Positions 48,211 through 61,926 are shown, counted from the stretch's first letter. The stretch is 64,000 nt of DNA from JB111 sp052093225 (GCA_052093225.1 JBQDDG010000005.1:1-64000), one strand, 5' to 3'. Translations and numbers: made by a program. The notes: generated from the letters alone by a model not told the origin.

Positions 48211-48984
48211 GTGGGCGCATCCACGCCCGCGCAGCGCCCAGAGGGTGCCGCAGCGCCGGTCGGTGACGTCGAGACCGACGACGCCGCAACGCCGGTCGCC
48301 GAGCCGATGACCGACGACGCCGCGGCACCCCGAGGCGGGGCTTCGGCGGACGACGCCGCTTCCCCTGCGAACGACGCCATGACCGACGACGCCGCAGCGC
48401 CCTCCGGGGCGGCCTCGACCGACGCTCCCGCGCCCGACGCCGTCGAGGAGCCCGTGACGGCCACCGAGGTGTCCTCGCAGGACGAGGTCCCCGCGGGCGC
48501 CGTCCGCGTCGACGCCGGGTCCGCCTCCTCGCGCCGCCGGCCCACCGAGCACTTCACCGCGCGCACCAAGGCCCGTCAGCGTGCCCTCGACGTCCTGTTC
48601 GAGGCGGACGCCAAGGGTGCCGTCGGCACGACCGACGCCCTCCTGCGCGTCCTCGACGAGCGCCGCTCGCGCACGATCGCCCAGGACGGCCTCCCCGCCT
48701 ACGCGATCGAGCTCGTCCAGGGCGTCGCGGACCACGTCACGCTCATCGACGAGGTCCTCACCGAGACGTCGCACGGCTGGTCGATCCGGCGCATGCCGGC
48801 CGTCGACCGGGGCCTGCTCCGGCTCGGTGTCCTCGAGGTCGTCTTCCTCGACGACGTGGAGGACGCCGTGGCCATCGAGCAGGCCGCCGTCCTCGCGCGC
48901 ACCCTGTCCACCGACGACTCCGCGCGCTTCGTCTCCGGCGTGCTCGGCGAGGTGTCCAGGAACAAGGACCTCTACCGATCCTGA
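48211..48984 (+). CDS. nusB: Transcription antitermination protein NusB with a long N-terminal extension
   Basis: 257 residues if started at the GTG adjoining the efp stop; the NusB fold occupies only residues ~110-255 ('RTKARQRALDVLFEADAKG', 'AYAIELVQGVADHVTLIDEVL', 'MPAVDRGLLRLGVLEVVFLDD', 'VAIEQAAVLARTLSTDDSARFVSGVLGEV'). The first ~100 residues are acidic and Ala-rich with 'MTDDAAAP' twice. An internal start (for example ATG or GTG between 48308 and 48460) cannot be excluded, though codon bias supports translation of the extension. NusB with NusE binds boxA RNA in rRNA antitermination. Confidence 0.88.
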   Translation: MGASTPAQRPEGAAAPVGDVETDDAATPVAEPMTDDAAAPRGGASADDAASPANDAMTDDAAAPSGAASTDAPAPDAVEEPVTATEVSSQDEVPAGAVRVDAGSASSRRRPTEHFTARTKARQRALDVLFEADAKGAVGTTDALLRVLDERRSRTIAQDGLPAYAIELVQGVADHVTLIDEVLTETSHGWSIRRMPAVDRGLLRLGVLEVVFLDDVEDAVAIEQAAVLARTLSTDDSARFVSGVLGEVSRNKDLYRS

Positions 48985-48997
48985 CGGCGGCGGGGCG

Positions 48998-49003
48998 TAG
49001 GCT
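48998..49003 (+). promoter_or_regulatory. -10 TAGGCT of the pyr operon
   Basis: TAGGCT fits TANNNT; transcription from about 49010 gives a 55-nt leader that contains the PyrR-binding loop and ribosome binding site. Confidence 0.55.
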
Positions 49004-49028
49004 CGACCCATCGACATCCTTTAACGAT

Positions 49029-49053
49029 CTGTCCAGCGAGGCAGGGAAGGAGG
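49029..49053 (+). promoter_or_regulatory. PyrR-binding RNA loop next to the pyrR ribosome binding site
   Basis: CTGTCCAGCGAGGCAG (49029-49044) forms a short stem (CTG/CAG) around TCCAGCGAGGC, matching the PyrR-binding loop consensus UCCAGNGAGG. The ribosome binding site AAGGAGG (about 49047-49053) follows at once. In mycobacteria and relatives PyrR bound here blocks translation. TTTAACGA upstream is also conserved in such leaders. Confidence 0.8.
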
Positions 49054-49063
49054 TCACGGCACC

Positions 49064-49729
49064 ATGTGCCCAGACCCGGCTGCACCCGGAGCCGACCACG
49101 GCTCCGGAGAATCTCCAGGACCCGCAGGACCCGCAGGACCCGCAGGACCCGATGGACTCGACGGGCCCGCCGACGCAGGACCCGCGCCCGGCCGCGAGGT
49201 CCTCGGTGCGAGCGACATCGACCGCTCCCTGACCCGGATCGCGTACGAGATCGTCGAGCGCAACCAGGGCACGGACGAGATCGTCCTGCTCGGCATCCCC
49301 ACCCGGGGTGTCCCGCTCGCCGCCCGGCTCGCCGAGCGGATCGCGCGCGCGGCGCAGCTCGCGGACCCGGCCCCGCACGGATCGCTCGACACGACGATGT
49401 ACCGCGACGACCTGCGGGACCACCCGGTCCGCGGTCTCGAGCGCACCGACATCCCCGTCGACCTCACCGGTCGCACGGTCGTCCTCGTCGACGACGTGCT
49501 CTACTCCGGCCGCACCATTCGCGCCGCGCTCGACGCACTCGGGGACCTGGGGCGGCCGCGCCGTGTCCAGCTCGCGGTCCTCGTCGACCGCGGTCACCGC
49601 GAGCTCCCGATCCGCGCCGACTTCGTGGGCAAGAACCTGCCGACGTCCCGCGAGGAGAGCGTGCGCGTGAGCCTCGCCGAGACCGACCCCTCGGGCGAGG
49701 ACTCGGTCCGGATCGAGGCGGCCGGCTGA
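49064..49729 (+). CDS. pyrR: Bifunctional regulator PyrR / uracil phosphoribosyltransferase
   Basis: 221 residues from ATG 49064 with AAGGAGG upstream. Residues ~8-45 are an extension with collagen-like Gly-Pro-Ala repeats. The PRTase core includes 'EVLGASDIDRSLTRIAYEIVERN', 'LLGIPTRGVPLAARLA', 'DTTMYRDDL' and the PRPP-binding 'VVLVDDVLYSGRTIRAAL'. UMP-bound PyrR represses the operon through the leader loop. It is first gene of pyrR-pyrB-pyrC-carA-carB-pyrF; its stop overlaps the pyrB ATG (TGATG). Confidence 0.94.
   Translation: MCPDPAAPGADHGSGESPGPAGPAGPAGPDGLDGPADAGPAPGREVLGASDIDRSLTRIAYEIVERNQGTDEIVLLGIPTRGVPLAARLAERIARAAQLADPAPHGSLDTTMYRDDLRDHPVRGLERTDIPVDLTGRTVVLVDDVLYSGRTIRAALDALGDLGRPRRVQLAVLVDRGHRELPIRADFVGKNLPTSREESVRVSLAETDPSGEDSVRIEAAG
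49118..49153 (+). repeat. 9-bp in-frame tandem repeat in pyrR (4 copies)
   Basis: GGACCCGCA at 49118, 49127 and 49136, then GGACCCGAT at 49145, encoding Gly-Pro-Ala units. Confidence 0.9.
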
Positions 49730-50736
49730 TGCGTCACCTGCTCTCGACCGCCGACCTCTCGCGCGCCGAGGCGGTGTCCGTCCTCGACACCGCCGAGCAG
49801 ATGGCCGCCACCCAGGAACGGGAGATGAAGAAGCTCCCCACCCTGCGCGGCCGCACCGTCGTCAACCTCTTCTTCGAGGACTCCACCCGCACGCGCATCT
49901 CGTTCGAGGCCGCCGCGAAGCGCCTGAGCGCCGACGTCATCAACTTCTCGGCCAAGGGATCGTCGGTGTCCAAGGGGGAGTCGCTCAAGGACACCGCGCT
50001 CACGCTCAAGGCGATGGGCGCGGACGGCGTCGTCGTGCGGCACCCCTCCTCGGGAGCCCCGCACCGGCTCGCGCACGCCGGCTGGACGGACGTGCCCGTC
50101 CTCAACGCGGGCGACGGCACGCACCAGCACCCCACGCAGGCACTGCTGGACGCCTTCACCCTGCGCCGGCACCTCCACTCCCACGCCCTGGACGGGGAGC
50201 AGGGGCAGCCGGCGACGACGGACACCCCCGCCCCGCCCGGGTCGGACCTCGCGGGCGCGCGGGTCGTCGTCGTCGGGGACGTCCTGCACTCCCGGGTGGC
50301 CCGCTCGAACGTCGAGCTGCTCACCACCCTCGGCGCCGACGTCACGCTCGTCGCCCCGCCCACCCTGCTGCCCGTGGGCGTGGGGACGTGGCCGGCCCGG
50401 GTCGAGCACCACCTCGACACCGCGCTCCTCGAGCGGCCCGACGCCGTGATGATGCTCCGCGTCCAGCGCGAGCGGATGTCCGCGGCCGGGGGAGGGTTCT
50501 TCCCCTCCGAGCTCGAGTACCACCGGCTCTACGGGCTCGACGAGGCGCGGCTCGCCGCCCTCCCGCCGCACGCCGTCGTCATGCACCCCGGCCCGATGAA
50601 CCGCGGGCTGGAGATCTCGGCGGCCGCGGCCGACTCCGAGCGCAGCGTCATCCTCCAGCAGGTCCGCAACGGCGTCGCCGTGCGCATGGCCGTGCTCTAC
50701 CTCCTGCTCGCCGGCTCCGAAAGGACCACCCCATGA
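49729..50736 (+). CDS. pyrB: Aspartate carbamoyltransferase catalytic subunit
   Basis: 335 residues. Carbamoyl phosphate loop 'FFEDSTRTRISFE'; 'SAKGSSVSKGESLKDT' gives the mobile loop Lys; 'HPSSGAPH', 'NAGDGTHQHPTQALLD' and 'HPGPMNRGLEI' complete the site. A ~22-residue insertion ('HALDGEQGQPATTDTPAPPG') sits between the two domains. It makes carbamoyl aspartate. No pyrI regulatory chain is present. Overlaps pyrC (ATGA). Confidence 0.96.
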   Translation: MRHLLSTADLSRAEAVSVLDTAEQMAATQEREMKKLPTLRGRTVVNLFFEDSTRTRISFEAAAKRLSADVINFSAKGSSVSKGESLKDTALTLKAMGADGVVVRHPSSGAPHRLAHAGWTDVPVLNAGDGTHQHPTQALLDAFTLRRHLHSHALDGEQGQPATTDTPAPPGSDLAGARVVVVGDVLHSRVARSNVELLTTLGADVTLVAPPTLLPVGVGTWPARVEHHLDTALLERPDAVMMLRVQRERMSAAGGGFFPSELEYHRLYGLDEARLAALPPHAVVMHPGPMNRGLEISAAAADSERSVILQQVRNGVAVRMAVLYLLLAGSERTTP

Positions 50737-52064
50737 CCAGCTACCTCCTCACCGGCGCGCGCCCGCTGGGTGGCGAGCCCACGGACCTCCTCCTCACGGA
50801 CGGGACCATCACCGCCGTCGGCCCGGAGGCCTCCGACCGGGCACCCGGCGACGCCGTCCGGATCGACGCCGAGGGGCTCGTCGCGCTGCCCGGCCTCGTC
50901 GACCTGCACACCCACCTGCGCGAGCCCGGCCGCGAAGACACCGAGACCGTCCTCACCGGCTCCCGGGCGGCTGCCGCGGGCGGCTTCACCGCCGTCCACG
51001 CCATGGCCAACACGATGCCGGTCGCGGACACCGCCGGCGTCGTCGAGCAGGTCTGGCGCCTCGGCCGCGAGGCCGGCTACGTCGACGTCCGCCCGGTCGG
51101 GGCCGTCTCCGTGGGGCTCGCCGGCGAGCAGCTCGCCGAGCTCGGCGCGATGTCCCGCTCGGCCGCGGGCGTCACCGTCTTCTCCGACGACGGCCGCTGC
51201 GTGGCCGACCCGGTCCTCATGCGCCGCGCGCTCGAGTACGTCCGCTCCGTCGACGGCGTCGTGGCCCAGCACGCGCAGGACCCGCGCCTCACGGAGGGCG
51301 CCCAGATGCACGAGGGCGTCGTCTCCGCGGAGCTCGGCCTCACCGGCTGGCCCGCCGTCGCCGAGGAGTCGGTCATCGCCCGGGACGTCCTGCTCGCCGA
51401 GCACGTCGGCTCGCGCCTGCACGTCTGCCACCTCTCGACGGCCGGCTCCGTCGACATCGTGCGCTGGGCCAAGGCCCGCGGCATCGACGTCACCGCCGAG
51501 GTCACCCCGCACCACCTCCTGCTGACCGACGAGCTCGCCCGCGACTACGACCCGCTGTTCAAGGTCAACCCGCCCCTGCGCACGGACGCCGACGTCGAGG
51601 CGGTCCGCGCCGGGCTCGCCGACGGGACGATCGACATCGTGGCCACCGACCACGCGCCGCACGCCGCGGAGGACAAGGACACCGAGTGGGCGGCGGGAGC
51701 GATGGGCATGACGGGCCTGGAGACCGCGCTCGCCGTCGTCCAGACGACGATGGTCGAGACCGGCCTGCTCACCTGGGCCGGCGTCGCCCGCGTGATGTCC
51801 GAGGTGCCCGCGCGCATCGGCCGCGTGAGCTCCCAGGGACGCGGCCTTCAGGCGGGCGCCCCCGCGCACCTCACCCTCGTCGACCCGGCGGCGCGCCGCG
51901 TCGTCGAGCCGTCCGGTCACGTCTCGCGGTCACGGAACTCCCCGTTCGCCGGCCGCGAGCTCGCCGGCGCCGTCATCCACACGTTCTACGCCGGTCGCGC
52001 GACCGTGCTGGACGGGGCAGTGGTCGAGGACCTCGCCCCGCTGCCCGAGAAGAAGGAGAACTGA
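50733..52064 (+). CDS. pyrC: Dihydroorotase (class I)
   Basis: 443 residues. Zinc ligands in 'DLHTHLREPG'; further 'HAMANTMPV', 'VFSDDGRCV', 'HVCHLSTAGSV', 'EVTPHHLLL' and 'DIVATDHAPHA' with catalytic Asp. It cyclises carbamoyl aspartate to dihydroorotate. ATG 50733 overlaps the pyrB stop; carA follows directly. pyrD and pyrE are not in the operon. Confidence 0.96.
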   Translation: MTSYLLTGARPLGGEPTDLLLTDGTITAVGPEASDRAPGDAVRIDAEGLVALPGLVDLHTHLREPGREDTETVLTGSRAAAAGGFTAVHAMANTMPVADTAGVVEQVWRLGREAGYVDVRPVGAVSVGLAGEQLAELGAMSRSAAGVTVFSDDGRCVADPVLMRRALEYVRSVDGVVAQHAQDPRLTEGAQMHEGVVSAELGLTGWPAVAEESVIARDVLLAEHVGSRLHVCHLSTAGSVDIVRWAKARGIDVTAEVTPHHLLLTDELARDYDPLFKVNPPLRTDADVEAVRAGLADGTIDIVATDHAPHAAEDKDTEWAAGAMGMTGLETALAVVQTTMVETGLLTWAGVARVMSEVPARIGRVSSQGRGLQAGAPAHLTLVDPAARRVVEPSGHVSRSRNSPFAGRELAGAVIHTFYAGRATVLDGAVVEDLAPLPEKKEN

Positions 52065-53260
52065 GTGAGCGTCGAGCGCACACCCGCCCTGCTCGTCCTC
52101 GAGGACGGCACGACCTTCCGCGGCCTCGGGTACGCCGCCGAGGGGCGAACGCTCGGTGAGATCGTCTTCTCCACCGGGATGACCGGTTACCAGGAGACGC
52201 TCACCGACCCGAGCTACCACCGTCAGATCGTCGTGATGACCGCCCCGCATATCGGCAACACCGGGGTCAACGAGGAGGACGACGAGTCGGGCAAGGTCTG
52301 GGTCGCCGGCTACGTCCTGCGCGACGCCGCACGCCGCGCCTCGAGCTGGCGCGCCACCGGCGAGCTCGAGGACCGGCTCGCCGCAGAGGGCGTCGTCGGT
52401 ATCTGCGAGGTCGACACCCGCGCCCTCACGCGCCGCCTCCGGGACCACGGGGTCATGCGCGCCGGCATCTTCTCCGGCTCCGCCCTGCCCGCGGGCGCCG
52501 CCGACCTGCACCCGCAGGCCGCCCAGGTCCTCGTCGACGTCGTCCGTGACTCCCCGGCGATGTCCGGGGCCGACCTCGCGGGCGAGGTGACCACCGGCGA
52601 GGCCTACACGATCGAGCCCGACGGCGAACCGGTCGCCACCGTCGTCGCCGTCGACCTCGGCATCAAGACCCGCACGCCCGTCCAGCTCGCCGAGCGGGGC
52701 GCCCGCGTCCACGTGGTCCCGCGCAGCACCACGCTGAGCGAGGTGCTCGCCCTCTCGCCCGACGGCGTGTTCTTCTCCAACGGCCCCGGGGACCCGGCCG
52801 CCGCCGAGCACGAGGTCGAGCTCCTGCGCGGGGTCCTCGACGCCGGCGTGCCCTACTTCGGGATCTGCTTCGGCAACCAGCTGCTCGGCCGCGCGCTCGG
52901 CTACGGCACCTTCAAGCTCGCCTACGGCCACCGGGGCGTCAACCAGCCGGTGCTCGACCGGGCCACCGGCCGCGTCGAGATCACGTCCCACAACCACGGG
53001 TTCGCCGTCGACGCGCCTCTCGAGGGAGAGTCCGTCGCCCCCTACGACGACGGCCGCTACGGCCGCGTCGAGGTCAGCCACGTCGGGCTCAACGACCAGG
53101 TCGTCGAGGGCCTGCGCGCCCTCGACGTGCCCGCCTTCTCCGTCCAGTACCACCCGGAGGCCGCCGCCGGCCCGCACGACGGCGAGCACCTCTTCGACCG
53201 CTTCCTCACGCTCATGCGCGAGCACCGCGGGACCACCACGACCACCACGAAGGAGAACTG

Positions 53261-53261
<1 letters not shown>
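52065..53261 (+). CDS. carA: Carbamoyl-phosphate synthase small chain
   Basis: 398 residues from GTG 52065, right after the pyrC stop, with AAGGAG upstream. N-terminal domain 'VFSTGMTGYQETLTDPSY'; class I glutamine amidotransferase domain with nucleophile Cys268 in 'GICFGNQLLG' and the His-Glu pair in 'VQYHPEAAAGP'. It supplies ammonia from glutamine to CarB. The stop overlaps the carB ATG (TGATG). Confidence 0.97.
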
Positions 53262-56589
<3,328 letters not shown>

Positions 56590-56593
<4 letters not shown>

Positions 56594-57726
56594 CGGACCT
56601 CGGCGGATCGGGGGGCCGGGCCGGCGCACCGGTCGGGGACGGAGCCCGCGCACCGGGCGGCGTCGTCAACGATGTGCCCGGTGGCGGCGTCAACGGCGCA
56701 CCGGTCGGGGACGGAGCCGGCGTACCGGGCGGCGGCCCACGCCGGCCGTTCGGCGCGCGACTGGCCGGTGCGATGGACGAGCTCGGCCCGCTGTGCGTCG
56801 GCATCGACCCCCACGCCGGCCTGCTCGAGCGGTGGGGGCTGCCCGACTCCGCGGACGGCGCGCGTCAGATGGGGCTGCGCGTCGTCGAGGAGGTCGCGGG
56901 AGAGGTGGCCGCGGTCAAGCCGCAGTCGGCGTTCTTCGAGCGGCACGGACCGGCCGGGGCCGCGGCCCTCCAGGACGTGCTCGCGGCCGCGACCTCCGCG
57001 GGTCTGCTGACGATCCTCGACGTCAAGCGTGGGGACATCGGTTCGACGATGGCCGCCTACGCCGCCACCCACCTGCTCGACTCCTCACCGCTGCCGGCGG
57101 ACGCCATCACGGTCTCGCCGTACCTCGGGCCCGACTCGCTCACCGAGACCGTCGAGATGGCCGCGAGCACGGGCCGGGGCGTCTTCGCCCTCGCCCTCAC
57201 CTCGAACCCCGAGGGGCACGTCGTCCAGCACGCCGGCGGCCCCGGCGCGTCGGTCGCCGGTGCGGTGGTGCGCTGGGCGGGGGAGCAGAACCGCCGGCAC
57301 GCCGGGACAGCCGAAGCGCACCGGGAGGAGGCGGCCTACGACGGACCGGCCCACGACGGACCGGCCCACGACCGAGCCGGGCACCACGGGGCCCCTCAGT
57401 ACGAGGCGACCCAGCCAGGAGCCTCCCGCGACGGCGGAGGCCCGGTCCCCGGGCCAGTAGGCCTCGTCGTCGGGGCGACGATCGGCTCCGCTCCCGCCGA
57501 CCTCGGCCTCGACCTGCTTGCGGCGGGCGGCCTCCTGCTCGCCCCCGGGATCGGGGCGCAGGGCGCCGGCCCCGCCGAGCTGCGTGAGGTCTTCGGCCCC
57601 GCCCGCCACCGCGTGCTCGCCGCCGTCTCGCGCTCCGTGCTGGGCGCCGGGGGCGACCGGGGCGCCGTGCGGGAGGCGGCTCTCGCGGCACGGGACCTCG
57701 TCACCTCGGCGCTCCGGGGCTCCTGA
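56590..57726 (+). CDS. pyrF: Orotidine 5'-phosphate decarboxylase (group 2) with repeat expansions
   Basis: 378 residues from GTG 56590, overlapping the carB stop; the family norm is about 280. Catalytic 'DVKRGDIGST' starts at Asp144 with Lys146. Other motifs: 'GPLCVGIDPHAGLLERWGL', 'AVKPQSAFFERHG', 'TVSPYLG', 'LVVGATIGSAPAD' and 'LLAPGIGAQGAG'. About 55 Gly/Val/Pro-rich residues with an internal repeat precede the domain, and a ~55-residue His/Asp/Gly-rich insertion (57300-57450) with a 15-bp doubled unit lies before the last strands. It converts OMP to UMP, closing the pathway. Confidence 0.93.
56624..56734 (+). repeat. Duplicated ~39-bp segment in the pyrF N-terminal extension
   Basis: GCGCACCGGTCGGGGACGGA at about 56624 recurs (as GCGCACCGG...) at about 56696, 72 bp later and in frame, giving Gly-Ala-Pro-Val-Gly-Asp-Gly-Ala twice. 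Confidence 0.85.
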
Positions 57727-57820
57727 ACCGGGTCGTTCACCGAGGCGTCGTCGGTCGGTCTCCCGCAGTTCGCCCCGACGCGTACCCGTGTTCATCTGGC
57801 GTATCGCACGTCACACGGGC

Positions 57821-57826
57821 TACTGT
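57821..57826 (+). promoter_or_regulatory. -10 TACTGT of mihF
   Basis: TACTGT fits TANNNT; transcription from about 57833 gives a 40-nt leader with GAGGTGG 5 nt before GTG 57876. Confidence 0.5.
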
Positions 57827-57875
57827 CAGCCCCTACCCCCGGTACGACTCACGCATATCTGACGAGGTGGTCGAT

Positions 57876-58187
57876 GTGGCAGTCCCCCCGCTGACGGCTG
57901 ACCAACGAGCCGCGGCACTCGCGAAGGCGGCGGAGGCCCGGCGCGTGCGCGCCGAGGCCAAGGCGAAGCTCAAGTCAGGAGCGCTGCAGCTCTCGGAGCT
58001 GCTCGACAGCGCCGCCGACGACGACGCCCTCAACAAGCTCAAGGTCGTCGCACTGCTCGAGGCGATGCCCGGGGTCGGTACGTCGACCGCGCGGGCCATC
58101 ATGGCCGAGTTCAAGATCGCCGAGTCGCGACGCGTGCGAGGGCTGGGGCCGCACCAGCGCTCGCGGCTGGTCGATCGCTTCGGCTGA
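57876..58187 (+). CDS. mihF: Integration host factor, actinobacterial type (mIHF)
   Basis: 103 residues from GTG 57876; this start aligns with the mycobacterial 'MALPQLTDEQRAAAL' N-terminus (here 'VAVPPLTADQRAAAL') and has GAGGTGG 5 nt upstream, so an earlier GTG at 57867 is less likely. A basic helix 'ARRVRAEAKAKLKSG' is followed by a helix-hairpin-helix/H2TH-like DNA-binding part ('ALLEAMPGVGTSTARAIMAEFKIAESRRVRGLG'). mIHF compacts the nucleoid and is needed for phage L5 integration in mycobacteria. It sits upstream of gmk as in most actinobacteria. Confidence 0.93.
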   Translation: MAVPPLTADQRAAALAKAAEARRVRAEAKAKLKSGALQLSELLDSAADDDALNKLKVVALLEAMPGVGTSTARAIMAEFKIAESRRVRGLGPHQRSRLVDRFG

Positions 58188-58210
58188 CACGACCGGTCGG
58201 AGTGACCTGC

Positions 58211-58216
58211 CACAAT
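58211..58216 (+). promoter_or_regulatory. -10-like CACAAT of gmk
   Basis: CACAAT ends 6 nt before GTG 58223; no ribosome binding site is seen. Confidence 0.5.
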
Positions 58217-58222
58217 GAGGCG

Positions 58223-58837
58223 GTGCCGAACGAGACCGCCGACCGATCCACCGAAGCCGCGTCCGTCGACACCGCACGCCTGACCGTGCTGTCGGGACCC
58301 ACCGCCGTCGGCAAGGGCACCGTCGTCACCGAGCTGCGCCGGATGTACCCGGACCTGTGGTACTCCGTCTCCGCGACCACCCGCCCGATCCGACCCGGCG
58401 AGGTCGACGGCGTCCACTACCACTTCCTCACCGCCGAGGAGTTCGACGCCGCCGTCGAGGGCGGGGAGATGCTCGAGTGGGCGGTGGTCCACGGCGTCCA
58501 CCGCTACGGAACCCCGCGCCGCGCCGTCGTCGACCAGCTGGCGACCGGCCGGCCGGTCCTCCTCGAGCTCGACCTCCAGGGCCACCGTCAGGTGCGGGAG
58601 GCACTGCCCGGCGCGCGGCACGTCTTCCTCGCCCCGCCCGACCGGGCCGAGCTCGTCCGGCGGCTCGTCGGACGCGGGACCGAGTCGGCGGAGGAACGCG
58701 AGCGGCGCCTGCGGACAGCCGACGTCGAGCTCGCGTCGGTCGCCGAGTTCGACGAGGTGATCGTCAACTCCGACGTGACCGAGGCCGCACGGGCTCTTGC
58801 TCACCTCATGGGGCTCGTCAGGCAGGTCGCGCGCTAG
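58223..58837 (+). CDS. gmk: Guanylate kinase
   Basis: 204 residues from GTG 58223, set by the -10 spacing. Walker A GPTAVGKG at residues 25-32; GMP-binding 'SVSATTRPIRPGEVDGVHYHFLT'; 'EMLEWAVVHGVHRYGTPR'; 'LLELDLQGHRQVREALPGARHVFLAPP'. A ~18-residue Thr/Ala/Glu-rich leader precedes the domain. It phosphorylates GMP to GDP. The TAG stop lies within the rpoZ -10. Confidence 0.96.
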   Translation: MPNETADRSTEAASVDTARLTVLSGPTAVGKGTVVTELRRMYPDLWYSVSATTRPIRPGEVDGVHYHFLTAEEFDAAVEGGEMLEWAVVHGVHRYGTPRRAVVDQLATGRPVLLELDLQGHRQVREALPGARHVFLAPPDRAELVRRLVGRGTESAEERERRLRTADVELASVAEFDEVIVNSDVTEAARALAHLMGLVRQVAR

Positions 58838-58840
58838 GAT
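58835..58840 (+). promoter_or_regulatory. -10 TAGGAT of rpoZ
   Basis: TAGGAT begins at the gmk stop codon and would give a leader of about 50 nt with AGGAGG before ATG 58899. Confidence 0.5.
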
Positions 58841-58898
58841 GGGAGGCCGTGCGCCCGCCGTCAGGCCGGAGCGCCGCCCGCCACGCTAGGAGGACCCC

Positions 58899-59162
58899 AT
58901 GGCCGGAACAGTCGCCGAGCCCATCGGCATCACCGACCCGCCGATCGACGAGCTCCTGACCACCGTCGACTCGAAGTACGCCCTCGTCATCTACGCCGCC
59001 AAGCGCGCGCGCCAGATCAACACCTACAACCAGCAGCTGCAGGACGGACTCCTCGAGTTCGTCGGCCCGCTGGTCCCCTCCGCCCCGGAGGAGAAGTCGC
59101 TGTCCATCGCGCTGCGCGAGATCAACGCCGGACAGCTCACGCTCACCCGCACCGAGGACTGA
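58899..59162 (+). CDS. rpoZ: RNA polymerase omega subunit
   Basis: 87 residues with AGGAGG upstream. 'ITDPPIDELLTTVDSKYALVIYAAKRARQINTY' is the conserved omega core; 'KSLSIALREINAGQLTL' is the C-terminal helix. It aids assembly of RNA polymerase and contributes to the ppGpp response in some bacteria. coaBC follows after 7 nt. Confidence 0.96.
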   Translation: MAGTVAEPIGITDPPIDELLTTVDSKYALVIYAAKRARQINTYNQQLQDGLLEFVGPLVPSAPEEKSLSIALREINAGQLTLTRTED

Positions 59163-59169
59163 CGACGGC

Positions 59170-60509
59170 GTGGCGCCGGGGGAGGAGCGGCAGGGCGGGA
59201 GCGAGCGTCGCCGCCTGAGCATCGTCCTCGGCGTCACCGGCGGCATCGCCGCCTACAAGGCACCACTCGTCCTGCGGCTGCTCACCGAGGCCGGGCACGA
59301 CGTCCGCGTGGTCCCGACCGACGCGGCCCTGGAGATGGTCGGTGCCACGACGTTCGAGGCCCTGAGCGGCCACCCCGCACGGTCGGGGGTCTTCGACGGC
59401 GCGACCGCGGTCGACCACGTGTCGCTCGGCCGGCGCGCGGACCTCGTCCTCGTCGTCCCCACCAGCGCCCACACGCTCGCGCGAGCGGCCGCGGGGCTCG
59501 CGGACGACCTCCTCACCGCGACCCTGCTCACCGCGACCTGCCCGGTCCTGCTCGCCCCCGCGATGCACACCGAGATGTGGCAGCACCCCGCCACCGTCGC
59601 CAACGTCGCCACCCTGCGCTCGCGCGGCGTGCACGTCCTCGACCCGGACTCCGGCCGCCTCACCGGCGCCGACACCGGCCCAGGACGGCTTCCCGAGCCC
59701 GAGCGCATCGCGGCTGCGGCCCTCGCCCTCGTCGGGCTCTCCCTCGACGGGAGCCCTGCCGACGAGAGTCGGCACGACGACGGCGCCGGCTCCCGCACCG
59801 GAACCGTGGCACGACGCCGCCGCGACCTCGACGGTCGGCGCGTCGTCGTCTCCGCCGGCGGGACGCATGAGCCCATCGACCCGGTCCGGTTCATCGGGAA
59901 CCGTTCCACCGGCCGCCAGGGCATCGCCATCGCGCGCGCCGCGGCCGAGCGGGGTGCCCGAGTCACCCTTTTGGCCGCGAACGTCGACGCGGCGCTGCTG
60001 CCCGACGACCCCGCGATCGATGTGGTCGAGGTGGGCAGCGCGCTCGATCTCGAACGCTCCGTGCGGGCCGCGGCCGACGGCGCCGACGTCGTCGTCATGG
60101 CGGCCGCCGTCGCGGACTTCCGCCCCGCCCAGGTCGGTGGGACCAAGGGCAAGAAGGACGGCAGCGGCACACGGACCATCGAGCTCGTGGAGAACCCCGA
60201 CATCCTCGCGGGCCTCGCCGCCGACCGGCCCGGCGGCGTCCGGCTGGTCGTCGGTTTCGCCGCCGAGACGGGGGACGAGACGGCCGGTGTCCTCGAGCAC
60301 GGCCGCGCCAAGGCGAGGCGCAAGGGCGCCGACCTGCTCGCGGTCAACGCCGTCGGCGTCGGCATCGGCTTCGGCGACGTGGACACCGCGCTGAGCATCC
60401 TCGACGGCGGCGGCGAGGTCGTCGCCACCGGCGAGGGCACGAAGGCCCAGATGGCGGACACCCTGCTCGACGTGATCGTCGACCGGCTGGTCGCGACTAC
60501 GCTTCGACG

Positions 60510-60513
<4 letters not shown>
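59170..60513 (+). CDS. coaBC: Bifunctional phosphopantothenoylcysteine decarboxylase / phosphopantothenate--cysteine ligase
   Basis: 447 residues from GTG 59170. CoaC part: 'LGVTGGIAAYKAP', active-site His83 ('VDHVSLG') and 'LAPAMHTEMW'. CoaB part from about residue 220: 'VVSAGGTHEPIDPVRFIGNRSTGRQGIAIA', 'AAVADFRP' and the 'KGKKDGSG' loop, 'VGFAAET'. Between them is a ~25-residue Asp/Ser/Arg-rich linker. It performs two steps of coenzyme A synthesis. The start lacks a clear ribosome binding site; coupling with rpoZ is likely. Confidence 0.95.
60498..60503 (+). promoter_or_regulatory. -10 TACGCT of leaderless metK
   Basis: TACGCT lies inside the end of coaBC and ends 6 nt before GTG 60510. 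Confidence 0.6.
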
Positions 60514-61724
<1,211 letters not shown>

Positions 61725-61750
61725 GGGGCAGGACGGCCGAGGGGTACGAC

Positions 61751-61764
61751 GGCCGACGTCGGCC
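61751..61764. terminator. Palindrome after metK, possible terminator
   Basis: GGCCGACGTCGGCC is a 14-bp perfect palindrome 27 nt after the metK stop. Flanking GAGGGC...GCCCTC near 61812 could form another stem. Nothing else was seen in 61725-61932. Confidence 0.35.
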
Positions 61765-61920
61765 GCCACGACGCCACGGGCGCGAAGGCACACACGCGAG
61801 CTCCGGGTGGCTGAGGGCCCGGCCGTCAGCCCTCGGACGCCCTCGGCCCCACAGGTGACGCCGTGCGGGGTCCGTCCACGGCGACGGTCGACCTGCCCGA
61901 GCGGTGTCCGCGCCTCGTGA

Positions 61921-61926
61921 TGTGAT
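61921..61926 (+). promoter_or_regulatory. -10-like TGTGAT of priA
   Basis: TGTGAT ends 6 nt before GTG 61933; no ribosome binding site is present. Confidence 0.45.
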
